The notes beneath the pieces are model-generated. The model had not been told where the DNA came from and made no database searches. It was given only the letters and a program-made list of their open reading frames with translations. A stretch of DNA of 64,000 bases from Dyadobacter sp. SG02 (lineage in GTDB: Bacteria > Bacteroidota > Bacteroidia > Cytophagales > Spirosomataceae): NCBI RefSeq assembly GCF_900109045.1, contig NZ_FNYL01000022.1:1-64000 (forward strand). The letters run 5' to 3'. Of the stretch, positions 51,815 through 58,952 are shown one piece after another (position 1 is the stretch's first letter; each line of letters begins with the position of its first letter). A program made the position numbers and the translations under genes.

Positions 51815-51840
51815 TATCTTTGTATTGTCCTAAAAGACAT
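51815..51840 (+). promoter_or_regulatory. Promoter of the NDH-2 gene with a Crp-site-like dyad
   Basis: TATCTTTG (51815-51822) is an exact -7 box 45 bp before the ATG. Directly downstream, TTGTCCTAAAAGACAT (51825-51840) has the half-sites of the 49727 operator with two extra bases in the middle (TTGTC...AAAAGACAT shared). At this position a bound protein would repress. The extra spacing weakens the match. Confidence 0.5.
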
Positions 51841-51867
51841 GATAGCCTCACCTAATAGACAAACGTC

Positions 51868-53142
51868 ATGGAAAGTGCAAAATCAGAAGCCAGAAAGAAA
51901 AAGATCATCGTCATCGGCGGCGGGTTCGCAGGGTTGAACTTCGCGCAGCAGATGTTTAAAAATAAAGATTACCACGTCACATTGGTTGACAAAAACAATT
52001 ATAACTACTTCACACCGCTGCTCTACCAGGTAGCTACGAGCTTCCTCGATCCGTCGAGCATCTCTTATCCGTTCCGCAGGCTGCTACGCGACAAACGCGT
52101 TCACTTCCGGATGGCCGAATTGAAGAAAGTCGACCCGGAAAAACACGTGATTTACCTCAGCGACGGCGAAATGGAATACGACCACCTCGTGTTTGCGGCG
52201 GGCGCGGAGACTAATTTTTTTGGTATTGAAAGCATTAAAAAGAATGCGATTTCACTCAAAGGCATCGACGACGCCCTGCGAATGCGCAATGCTTTGCTGA
52301 AAACCCTCGAAAACGCGACCCGCATTACCGACCCGGCCGAACGCGCCAAAGCGCTGAACATCGTGATCGCCGGCGGCGGCCCTACCGGTGTGGAAATAGC
52401 GGGTATGCTGGCCGAGTTGAAAAAATACGTCATCGCAAAAGACTATCCCGAACTGGCGAAAACGCCTGGCGAGATCTACATTGTCGACGGAGGCCCAGCC
52501 CTTCTGGCGCCTATGAGTGATCAAACGCATGAGGATACTTATCAAACGTTGTCCGATCTCGGCGTCCACATCAAACTGAATGCACAGGTAACCGACTTTT
52601 CAGAAGGCAAAGTTACGTTTGCCAACGGCGACGTCATCGAAGCTCCGACGCTGATCTGGGCCGCCGGTGTGATTGCCAATATATTCGAGGGTATTCCCGC
52701 AAGCAGCCTGGGAGCCGGACGAAGGATGGTTACCGACGTGTATAACCGCGTTACCGGCGTCGATAACATCTGGGCGATCGGCGACATCAGCATTCAAAAA
52801 ACGGACGAGGCATTTCCAAAAGGACACCCGCAACAGGCGCAGGTCGCCATTCAGCAAGGCCGCCATTTGGCCAAAAACTTTCTGGCAATTGCAAAAGGCA
52901 GGGAATTGAAGCCATTCAAATACTTCGACAAGGGAGAAATGGCCATTATCGGCCGGAACGAAGCCGTTGTTGACCTCTTCAAACACAGACTCCATTTCAA
53001 AGGAATCCTTGCATTGCTCGTCTGGCTTTACATCCACGTCGTATCACTGGTGAACGTCCACAATAAGGTAAGAACGTTGTACAACTGGGCCGTCGCCTAC
53101 CTCACCCGCGACCAGTCATTCAGGATGATTTTCCGCTCCTGA
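51868..53142 (+). CDS. ndh: Type II NADH:quinone oxidoreductase (NDH-2)
   Basis: The 424-residue flavoprotein has two Rossmann motifs, KIIVIGGGFAGLNFAQQMF (FAD, near residue 13) and LNIVIAGGGPTGVEIAGMLAEL (NADH, near 165). Also present are NNYNYFTPLLYQVAT and IWAIGDIS, and a C-terminal amphipathic stretch for membrane binding (ILALLVWLYIHVVSLVNVHN). It passes electrons from NADH to quinone without pumping protons, parallel to complex I. It has its own promoter and terminator. Control by the neighbouring Crp/Fnr proteins is suggested by the dyad at 51825-51840. Confidence 0.94.
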   Translation: MESAKSEARKKKIIVIGGGFAGLNFAQQMFKNKDYHVTLVDKNNYNYFTPLLYQVATSFLDPSSISYPFRRLLRDKRVHFRMAELKKVDPEKHVIYLSDGEMEYDHLVFAAGAETNFFGIESIKKNAISLKGIDDALRMRNALLKTLENATRITDPAERAKALNIVIAGGGPTGVEIAGMLAELKKYVIAKDYPELAKTPGEIYIVDGGPALLAPMSDQTHEDTYQTLSDLGVHIKLNAQVTDFSEGKVTFANGDVIEAPTLIWAAGVIANIFEGIPASSLGAGRRMVTDVYNRVTGVDNIWAIGDISIQKTDEAFPKGHPQQAQVAIQQGRHLAKNFLAIAKGRELKPFKYFDKGEMAIIGRNEAVVDLFKHRLHFKGILALLVWLYIHVVSLVNVHNKVRTLYNWAVAYLTRDQSFRMIFRS

Positions 53143-53200
53143 CGGCCATCCGGGAATATTGATTTGCTTTTTGAGTGTTTGATTTTTTGAGTAGTAGGTT

Positions 53201-53233
53201 AAATCCCGTCCGGGTCCTCCGGGCGGGATTTTT
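53201..53233 (+). terminator. Terminator of NDH-2 gene
   Basis: A 13-bp stem with one mismatch (AAATCCCGTCCGG / CCGGGCGGGATTT) and a short loop runs into Ts, about 60 bp after the stop codon. Confidence 0.88.
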
Positions 53234-53361
53234 GTCAGATATAACCGAACGCTTCCAGCTCGGTATAAGATGGCTAACAGATGCAAATTACACCCGGCTT
53301 CCAGAGCCGCCTTCCTGAATTTCAGAGACTCTTTTTCACTTTTTAACGAAAAATAAGTTCG

Positions 53362-53387
53362 ATAACTAAATTTTAGTTATACCTTTG
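53362..53387 (+). promoter_or_regulatory. Operator and -7 box of the second BlaI/M56 operon
   Basis: ATAACTAAATTTTAGTTAT (53362-53380) is a perfect palindrome with nine-base arms around one T. TACCTTTG (53380-53387), an exact TAnnTTTG box, shares its first base with the end of the operator. The blaI ATG is at 53392, so transcription would begin at or within a few bases of the start codon. Bound repressor would cover the -7 region. Confidence 0.75.
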
Positions 53388-53391
53388 GAGC

Positions 53392-53763
53392 ATGGAACCG
53401 CTAAGTCATTCGGAAGAAAACATCATGCGCATTCTCTGGGAGCTTGGAGAAGGCGTCATCCACGACATTCTCGAAAAATTGCCCGAGCCGAAGCCGCCTT
53501 ACACGACCGTTTCGTCTATCGTACGGCTGCTTGAAAAGAAGGGTTTTGTCGATCATAAGGCCTATGGCAAGACGCACGTCTATTTCCCGGCCATTTCCCG
53601 CGATCAATATGCCCGCAGGTCGTTTTCAGACCTGATCAAGCATTATTTCGAAGGTTCGCCCAAGAATATTGTCTCATTTATTGTCCAGGAAAATGCTTTG
53701 AAACCGGAAGAAGTAAATGAGTTGAAACAACTGATCGATTCCTATTATCCTCCTAAATCCTGA
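53392..53763 (+). CDS. BlaI/MecI/CopY family repressor (second copy)
   Basis: The 123-residue protein has the BlaI winged helix (MEPLSHSEENIMRILWELGEG ... PYTTVSSIVRLLEKKGFVDHKAYGKTHVYFP) and a C-terminal dimerisation region (about 80-120). Sequence differs clearly from the copy at 13759, and its operator is different, so the two systems are unlikely to cross-talk. It sits 5 bp before an M56 gene. The start codon lies only a few bases after the predicted -7 box, implying a leaderless or near-leaderless message. Confidence 0.9.
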   Translation: MEPLSHSEENIMRILWELGEGVIHDILEKLPEPKPPYTTVSSIVRLLEKKGFVDHKAYGKTHVYFPAISRDQYARRSFSDLIKHYFEGSPKNIVSFIVQENALKPEEVNELKQLIDSYYPPKS

Positions 53764-53768
53764 TCGTT

Positions 53769-55037
53769 ATGGCCGGTACTTACCTGTTGGAAGTGAATCT
53801 TTGTCTGGCATTGGTGATCCTGCTTTACAGGGTTGCCTTTCAGAAACTTACCTTCTTTGCAGCCAACCGGTTATACCTGCTTTTGGGAATGATATTCTGT
53901 ATCGTCGCGCCTGCATTGAAACTTCCGCTTTTGCCCGGCGAATGGAGAGCGTCTTCGGTTGTGGTGGCAGATTTTATCCCGACCTACGTACCAACCGGGC
54001 GTATTACCTTCGATCCGACTCAACTGCAAGGATTTCACTTTTCACAAATCCTCTGGATAATTTACGGCTGCATTACCATCTGGCATTTGTACAAATTGTT
54101 TGCAGACGTTTTCGCCGTCGTGCGGTTGATCCGGAAATATCCTTCCAGAAAACTGGGCAATGCACGCCTCGTATTCGCAGGCGACGAAATACCGGCCTCC
54201 TCATTTTTCAACTACATTTTTATCCATCAAAACCTGAGCAATGAATCATTACGTACGTGCGTCGCGCACGAGCTTGTGCATTGCAGGCAGGCACATACCT
54301 GCGACTGGCTGCTTGTCCGGTTCCTCAGCGCCTGCTGCTGGTTCAATCCGCTGATGCGTTTCTGGCGGGAAGCGATTACAGTTAATCATGAATTCATTGC
54401 CGACGAACAGGCCGCACGCCAGGCCGGGAGATTTCGCTATACGCATTTACTCCTGAACCTGTCGTCATCTACGCAAATCTCAACCCTGCATTACTTTTCA
54501 TATTATGGTCAAATCAAATCACGGATTATCATGTTACATCAAACTCCATCCAGGGCCGTCAACCGGCTGCGCTTCCTGGCCGTCGTGCCATTGACGGCAC
54601 TAATGCTATTCCTTTTCTCCTGCGAAAGACCGGGCGGCGAGACAAACAGCATTTCCGAATACCTCAACAAAGACCTTATCGGCGTGTGGGAAAATATGAA
54701 CCGCATCACGATCAACGACAACGACGGTAAAACGCCCCGCGATTTTCCCGAACGCTCCGGCAATGTGAAAGTATGCTTATCCAAACTGGAACTCCGGGCC
54801 GACGGTCATTTCGAAATGCGCGACGCCGGCAATGCGAACCAACTCGCAGGCACCTGGCAAAGTAATAGCGCGGGTAACGCTATTCAGCTTTTCTGCAACA
54901 ATGAAAAAACCGGGACCTCGGTCATTTCCCTGGAACTCGAAGGCGACGAAAATGGCAGCATCGCGGTGTGGCAGCACTACCCCGCCGACGAAAAGCTATC
55001 GGCTGGCCACGTCTTTTACGAATACAAAAAGCTCTAA
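53769..55037 (+). CDS. M56 family metallopeptidase with C-terminal lipocalin-like domain
   Basis: The 422-residue protein has hydrophobic segments near 7-23, 34-52, 92-115 and 268-284. The zinc motif HELVH is at 167-171 (CVAHELVHCRQAH), with the later NHEFIADEQAA. The last membrane segment ends in FLFSCERPGG, which looks like a lipobox but is internal. The final 120 residues (LIGVWENMNRITIND ... LAGTWQSNSAG ... HVFYEYKKL) resemble a small lipocalin-like domain and would lie in the periplasm as sensor. No penicillin-binding domain is present. It should act on the BlaI encoded 5 bp upstream. Confidence 0.88.
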   Translation: MAGTYLLEVNLCLALVILLYRVAFQKLTFFAANRLYLLLGMIFCIVAPALKLPLLPGEWRASSVVVADFIPTYVPTGRITFDPTQLQGFHFSQILWIIYGCITIWHLYKLFADVFAVVRLIRKYPSRKLGNARLVFAGDEIPASSFFNYIFIHQNLSNESLRTCVAHELVHCRQAHTCDWLLVRFLSACCWFNPLMRFWREAITVNHEFIADEQAARQAGRFRYTHLLLNLSSSTQISTLHYFSYYGQIKSRIIMLHQTPSRAVNRLRFLAVVPLTALMLFLFSCERPGGETNSISEYLNKDLIGVWENMNRITINDNDGKTPRDFPERSGNVKVCLSKLELRADGHFEMRDAGNANQLAGTWQSNSAGNAIQLFCNNEKTGTSVISLELEGDENGSIAVWQHYPADEKLSAGHVFYEYKKL

Positions 55038-55050
55038 AATTTTTTAAGCA

Positions 55051-55073
55051 TTATAACTAAATTTTAGTTATAA
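55051..55073. promoter_or_regulatory. Second copy of the BlaI operator, after the M56 gene
   Basis: The same 19-bp palindrome as at 53362 recurs at 55053-55071, and here the arms extend to 11 bp (55051-55073, perfect, centred on one T). It lies 13 bp after the M56 stop codon. No gene on the plus strand begins nearby. Repression by DNA looping across the operon is inferred. Confidence 0.7.
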
Positions 55074-55114
55074 AACGAAATACAAGTAATTTGGGTTGAG
55101 GTTAATGAAGTGAA

Positions 55115-55148
55115 AAGCCCCGCGGACGATCGTACGTCCGTGGGGCTT
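55115..55148. terminator. Terminator between M56 gene and hemJ
   Basis: A 14-bp stem with one mismatch (AAGCCCCGCGGACG / CGTCCGTGGGGCTT) around ATCGTA separates the convergent genes. The T tracts are short in both directions. Confidence 0.7.
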
Positions 55149-55171
55149 ATGCTAATCCTACGCTGCTGATA

Positions 55172-55717
55172 CTACGCGCCCGCCCTTTTTTCCCGCATTC
55201 GCTTCACAATCCGGACGGCGGTCATGATCACGACCGCGAAGGCCAGCAATCCGAGTACACCCCACAGCCAGTCGACCGTGTTTTTCAAAACCACTAAAAA
55301 CACGATGGAGAACAGGAAAATCGTCGCTATTTCATTGAAAAGCCGCAGTTGGAACGAACTGAACCGGAATTTGCCGGCGCGCAGTTCCAGCAATAGCTTT
55401 CGGGTAATGGAATGGTAGGCCAGTAACCCCAGCACAAAAACGAGTTTCAGCTTCATCCAGCCCTGGTCGAGCCAGGCGGGCGTGATGTAGAGCATGGCGG
55501 TACCGCACAGTAATGCGAGCCAGCAGGCCGGCGTCATGATCGCATTGAACAGCAGTTTCTCCATTTTGGTAAATTGCGCAAGCAGGATTTCGCGCTCGGG
55601 ACTGGGTTTATCATTGGCTTCGGTGTGGTACACAAACAGCCGGGGCATGTAAAAAAGCCCTGCAAACCAGCTTACTACGAATATGATATGAAGCGCTTTG
55701 AAATGAAGATAGGTCAT
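55172..55717 (-). CDS. hemJ: Protoporphyrinogen oxidase HemJ (CopD-like)
   Basis: The 181-residue membrane protein has four hydrophobic segments and the HemJ landmarks: FKALHIIFVVSWFAGLFYMPRLFVYH with its conserved His, MEKLLFNAIMTPA, and GWMKLKLVFVLGLLAYHSI. It oxidises protoporphyrinogen IX to protoporphyrin IX, the next-to-last heme step, in the inner membrane and needs heme as cofactor. Some family members are labelled only CopD-like, so the assignment rests on the His-containing helices. It is convergent with the M56 gene and divergent from msrA. Confidence 0.88.
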   Translation of the reverse strand: MTYLHFKALHIIFVVSWFAGLFYMPRLFVYHTEANDKPSPEREILLAQFTKMEKLLFNAIMTPACWLALLCGTAMLYITPAWLDQGWMKLKLVFVLGLLAYHSITRKLLLELRAGKFRFSSFQLRLFNEIATIFLFSIVFLVVLKNTVDWLWGVLGLLAFAVVIMTAVRIVKRMREKRAGA

Positions 55718-55795
55718 AAACTACCGGAGGTTTGGTGCCGCCGGGATTTGACGGTATCCCGATCTTTTGGCCCTCAAATTTCGTAAATATTATAG

Positions 55796-55830
55796 GATTA
55801 CGGCGATAAAACTTTATTGAAGCCGTAATC
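55796..55830. promoter_or_regulatory. Hairpin upstream of msrA
   Basis: A perfect 9-bp inverted repeat (GATTACGGC 55796-55804, GCCGTAATC 55822-55830) has a 17-base loop that can itself pair (ATAA/TTAT). It ends 29 bp before the msrA start. It could be an operator or a leader structure. Confidence 0.45.
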
Positions 55831-55859
55831 GTTACCGAAACAGTGATAACCTGTATTTA

Positions 55860-56549
55860 ATGATGAGAACCACCATCCCGATTTTCACGTTTATATTTTT
55901 GAGCTGCATGGCCCTCGTGTCGTGCGCACAGTCAGACAAAAAACACAAGAGCAAAATGGACAAAGAAGCAGCCTCAACCGCACTCGACGAAAGCAACGTC
56001 GATACCGCGAATACACAAGTCGCAACATTTGGTACGGGATGTTTCTGGTGCACCGAGGCCGTGATGGAATCACTTGACGGCGTCAAGAAAGTGGTTTCGG
56101 GCTACTCGGGCGGGCACGACCCCAATCCCAATTATAAAGCCGTATGCACAGGCACAACCGGCCACGCCGAATGCGTGGAAGTGACGTACGATCCCAAGGT
56201 GATCAGCTACGCCGACCTGTTGGAAGCATTCTTCCGCAGCCACGACCCTACTACGCTGAACCGTCAGGGAAATGATGTGGGCACGCAGTACCGTTCAGTC
56301 ATTTTTTACCATACCGACGAGCAGAAGCAACTGGCGGAAACAGCCAAGGCGGAACTGGACAAATCGGGCGCTTATGCGAATCCGATTGTAACCGAAATCA
56401 CTAAATTCCAGAAGTTTTACCCTGCCGAAGACTATCACCAGAATTATTTTGCCAACAATCCCGAGCAAGGGTATTGCGCCTTCGTGATTGCACCAAAACT
56501 GGACAAATTCAAAAAGGTCTTTAAGGATAAGCTCCGGAAGCACATCTGA
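55860..56549 (+). CDS. msrA: Peptide methionine sulfoxide reductase MsrA, lipoprotein form
   Basis: The 229-residue protein begins with a lipoprotein signal (FIFLSCMALVSC, lipidated Cys22). MsrA follows after a linker: catalytic Cys61 in GTGCFWCTEAV, then SGYSGG, GHAECVEV, HDPTTLNRQGNDVGTQYRS and YHQNYF. It reduces methionine-S-sulfoxide in proteins; the lipid anchor places it in the periplasm or on the outer membrane, where it would repair envelope proteins. No MsrB is fused or adjacent. The start could be either of two adjacent ATGs. Confidence 0.93.
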   Translation: MMRTTIPIFTFIFLSCMALVSCAQSDKKHKSKMDKEAASTALDESNVDTANTQVATFGTGCFWCTEAVMESLDGVKKVVSGYSGGHDPNPNYKAVCTGTTGHAECVEVTYDPKVISYADLLEAFFRSHDPTTLNRQGNDVGTQYRSVIFYHTDEQKQLAETAKAELDKSGAYANPIVTEITKFQKFYPAEDYHQNYFANNPEQGYCAFVIAPKLDKFKKVFKDKLRKHI

Positions 56550-56612
56550 TTTTGGATTAAATAAAGAAGCCGGAACCACTTATAAAGTAGGAAACTCCGG
56601 TTAATAACTATA

Positions 56613-56662
56613 AATGGCACAAGTTTTGAAGCATTGAAATAAAGGCTTTAATTTGTGCCATT
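56613..56662. promoter_or_regulatory. Widely spaced 10-bp inverted repeat at the promoter of the 56691 gene
   Basis: AATGGCACAA (56613-56622) and TTGTGCCATT (56653-56662) are exact reverse complements, with centres 40 bp apart. The right arm overlaps a near-consensus -7 box TTAATTTG (56648-56655). The arrangement suggests two half-sites for a regulator or a long RNA stem. Confidence 0.45.
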
Positions 56663-56690
56663 ATTCTTTAACAATAACTAATCTATTACG

Positions 56691-57221
56691 ATGAAAAAGA
56701 CTCTATTCATGCTAATGGTTGCCGCTCTTTTCAGCGCAGCTTCGGAGAAGGCGTTTGCCCAATTTGAGAAAGGAGATAAATTATTGAATGCAGGTATCAA
56801 CCTTGGCGGAACTTACGGCGGCGGCGGCGTCGGTGTAGGTGCGTCGTTCGAAGGCGGCGTGCATGACTTCATCAGCGTGGGTGGCCAGGCTGACTTCACA
56901 ACCTGGAACTATGGCTGGGTTGGTTACAAATGGAGATATAACTTCTTCACCATCGCTGCCCGCGGTTCTTACCACTACGGCAAGCACTTCCTGAAACTGG
57001 ACAACCTTGATTTGTACGCAGGTCCTTCTTTGGGATACCGTATTTCTTCTTTCAGCGATCCTGATGGTTACTCAGGCGTTTATGATGACGGTTACGGAAG
57101 TGGCGTTTTCTTCGGTGTATTCGCTGGTGCACGTTACTACTTCAAGCCAAACCTCGGTGTATTTGCAGAAGTTGGTTACAATGCATCTCCTGTAAAAGCG
57201 GGTATCGCATTCAAATTCTAA
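56691..57221 (+). CDS. Outer-membrane beta-barrel protein
   Basis: The 176-residue protein has a signal peptide (MKKTLFMLMVAALFSAASEKAFAQ) and ends in the barrel-type AGIAFKF. Glycine-rich strands follow (NAGINLGGTYGGGGVGVGASFE, DFISVGGQADFTTW, YYFKPNLGVFAEVGYNASPV), as in small OmpX/OmpW-like eight-stranded barrels. Ligand or export function is unknown. It is flanked by the spaced inverted repeat upstream and a terminator downstream. Confidence 0.83.
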   Translation: MKKTLFMLMVAALFSAASEKAFAQFEKGDKLLNAGINLGGTYGGGGVGVGASFEGGVHDFISVGGQADFTTWNYGWVGYKWRYNFFTIAARGSYHYGKHFLKLDNLDLYAGPSLGYRISSFSDPDGYSGVYDDGYGSGVFFGVFAGARYYFKPNLGVFAEVGYNASPVKAGIAFKF

Positions 57222-57236
57222 GAAATTCCATTCATA

Positions 57237-57273
57237 AAAAAGCGGGCTCCGAGGTATTCGGAGCCCGCTTTTT
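57237..57273. terminator. Bidirectional terminator
   Basis: GCGGGCTCCGA and TCGGAGCCCGC form a perfect 11-bp stem with a five-base loop, extended by A5/T5. It lies between two convergent genes and works both ways. Confidence 0.93.
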
Positions 57274-57286
57274 GTTTTCAGGCATA

Positions 57287-58087
57287 TCAGAAATTCAATG
57301 CCAGTGTGAGACTTCCAGCCCGCTGCGCCGGACTGAACGACGGCCTGATGCTGATCGTCAGAGGCTCTCCACGCCGGATTAGTTCCCGGCGAATGCGACT
57401 GGCTTTGGCACCATTCTTACCGCCTTTCACGAATCCGACGGTACCGAACGTGATCGCTCCCGCAAAGCCTCCGAGCATCATATAGGCGCCCTTGCGCGCA
57501 CGTAGCTCATCCTGATAACTTTTGTAATTCCCATTATCGTCTACCGCGCTGGCTACAATGCCGGTACCGATCGCCGCCACAATCGCACCCACCGAAGTAC
57601 CCGCAATGCCCATAATCATCCCCGCTTTCGAACGGGTCTTATAATAGGTATACATGCTTCGCAAATGATCGGGTGAAGAATTGCGGACATCCTCTGCAAA
57701 CTGGACTGACGGCTTCACCGGGCCATTGGCAGGCTTTCTCGCAGCCGGGCGTGGTTCCTGTGGCCGGCCGGCCGGAACAGGCTTGGTCGGAGCATAATAG
57801 TTTTGCACTTCCAGCGTGGCCTCAAACGTTTCTTCTTCACCGTTCCCGTATCGAATTGAAGCGATATCGGACTTTTTAACGGAAAAAAGCGGCCCTTCCG
57901 GGTCGCTCAACTTCTTGTATTTCACAACCTGATCGTCCACTTCCTGGATAAAGACTTCCAGTTTGGACTCGTCACGCAGCTTAATGACATCCGCCTTGCG
58001 CGGCGTTTGTGCATTTGCATGAACGACAAACAATAGCATTAACATGGCTAGAAGCTGATTTCTCAGCTTTGGTAGAATTACTTTCAT
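57287..58087 (-). CDS. Exported protein with glycine-rich hydrophobic helices (paralogue A)
   Basis: The 266-residue protein has a signal peptide (MKVILPKLRNQLLAMLMLLFVVHANAQ). A small beta domain follows (KADVIKLRDESKLEVFIQEVDDQVVKYKKL), then a Pro-rich linker, two hydrophobic Gly/Ala-rich helices (MIMGIAGTSVGAIVAAIGTGIVAS, MLGGFAGAITFGTVGFV) and a C-terminal strand ending LALNF. It shares this plan with the adjacent gene at 58144. Envelope location is likely; function unknown. Confidence 0.8.
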   Translation of the reverse strand: MKVILPKLRNQLLAMLMLLFVVHANAQTPRKADVIKLRDESKLEVFIQEVDDQVVKYKKLSDPEGPLFSVKKSDIASIRYGNGEEETFEATLEVQNYYAPTKPVPAGRPQEPRPAARKPANGPVKPSVQFAEDVRNSSPDHLRSMYTYYKTRSKAGMIMGIAGTSVGAIVAAIGTGIVASAVDDNGNYKSYQDELRARKGAYMMLGGFAGAITFGTVGFVKGGKNGAKASRIRRELIRRGEPLTISIRPSFSPAQRAGSLTLALNF

Positions 58088-58143
58088 GAGGGAAAGGTTT
58101 TTGTAACTGATTTGACCCTATGAAAGTAATCATTTTACCGCAA

Positions 58144-58878
58144 TCAGAACGACAACCTGAGCCCCAACCGAGCCGATTTAGTGAACGGGTCGACGTGCGG
58201 CGTGATACTGAATGTCGTCAACGGCTGGTTCCGGCGTTGCAGTTCATTTTTGACCTTTTCAGCTTTCTTACTATGAATTTTATAGTTTTTAAAACCAATT
58301 AACCCGAAAACAACGCCCACAGCCGGCCCCGCTATCGCGAGCGACGTACCAATGGTCTTGTTATCCGGGCTGTCGCCTGTGCTTGCTACGATAATACCTG
58401 ACACCAACGTCGCAACCGCTACCGAAGTGAACACAATGGCGCCCGTTTTCCCATCGATCGCACGATTGTTGTGGTATTCGTATTTATCCCGGAGCTGATC
58501 TGAATTAGCCATTACCACGCTTTTCTCGAACGGGTCAGTCGGCAGATTGTTCATATCCGCATACTGCCCAACGCTATCGGGAGGAATGCGGCCCGGCGGA
58601 ATGGAGTCTTTGACGTTGATCGTCTTCCCGTTTTTCAGCAATACCCGCGCCACCTGATCCATATAAATGTAGGTTGCGGCGCTGTCGGCCTTACCCAGAT
58701 CGCGGTAGTTGATCTTCTCGTAGCTCATTTGCGTAATGAGTGCCTGGATGCGCGAGCTGTCGCGCTTGATGATCACATCATTTTTCCGGCCGGTCTGCGC
58801 GCTGGCAGCAGTGCTCACTAATGCAAACAGCAGGATCAGTGGCAGGAAAGAGGTAGTTCGTAACGTGTGTGCCCGCAT
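58144..58878 (-). CDS. Exported protein with glycine-rich hydrophobic helices (paralogue B)
   Basis: The ATG at 58878 gives a signal peptide (TSFLPLILLFALVSTAASAQ) and a 244-residue product. The opening beta domain (RKNDVIIKRDSSRIQALITQMSYEKINYRDL), the paired hydrophobic helices (GAIVFTSVAVATLVSGIIVAS, SLAIAGPAVGVVFGLIGF) and the end LGLRLSF parallel paralogue A, 56 bp downstream on the same strand. The pair arose by tandem duplication, with sequences now well diverged. Confidence 0.8.
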   Translation of the reverse strand: MRAHTLRTTSFLPLILLFALVSTAASAQTGRKNDVIIKRDSSRIQALITQMSYEKINYRDLGKADSAATYIYMDQVARVLLKNGKTINVKDSIPPGRIPPDSVGQYADMNNLPTDPFEKSVVMANSDQLRDKYEYHNNRAIDGKTGAIVFTSVAVATLVSGIIVASTGDSPDNKTIGTSLAIAGPAVGVVFGLIGFKNYKIHSKKAEKVKNELQRRNQPLTTFSITPHVDPFTKSARLGLRLSF

Positions 58879-58952
58879 AGTTTTAGGTTTTTTGAATGTA
58901 AAAAAGATCGTTAAACGTACACAACTTTTAACATCCAACAAAAACCATGCTA

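Noticed and set aside
55080..55092. TAATTTGG after the second BlaI operator as a promoter
   Set aside because: The box lacks one base of TAnnTTTG and no open frame follows before the hemJ terminator.
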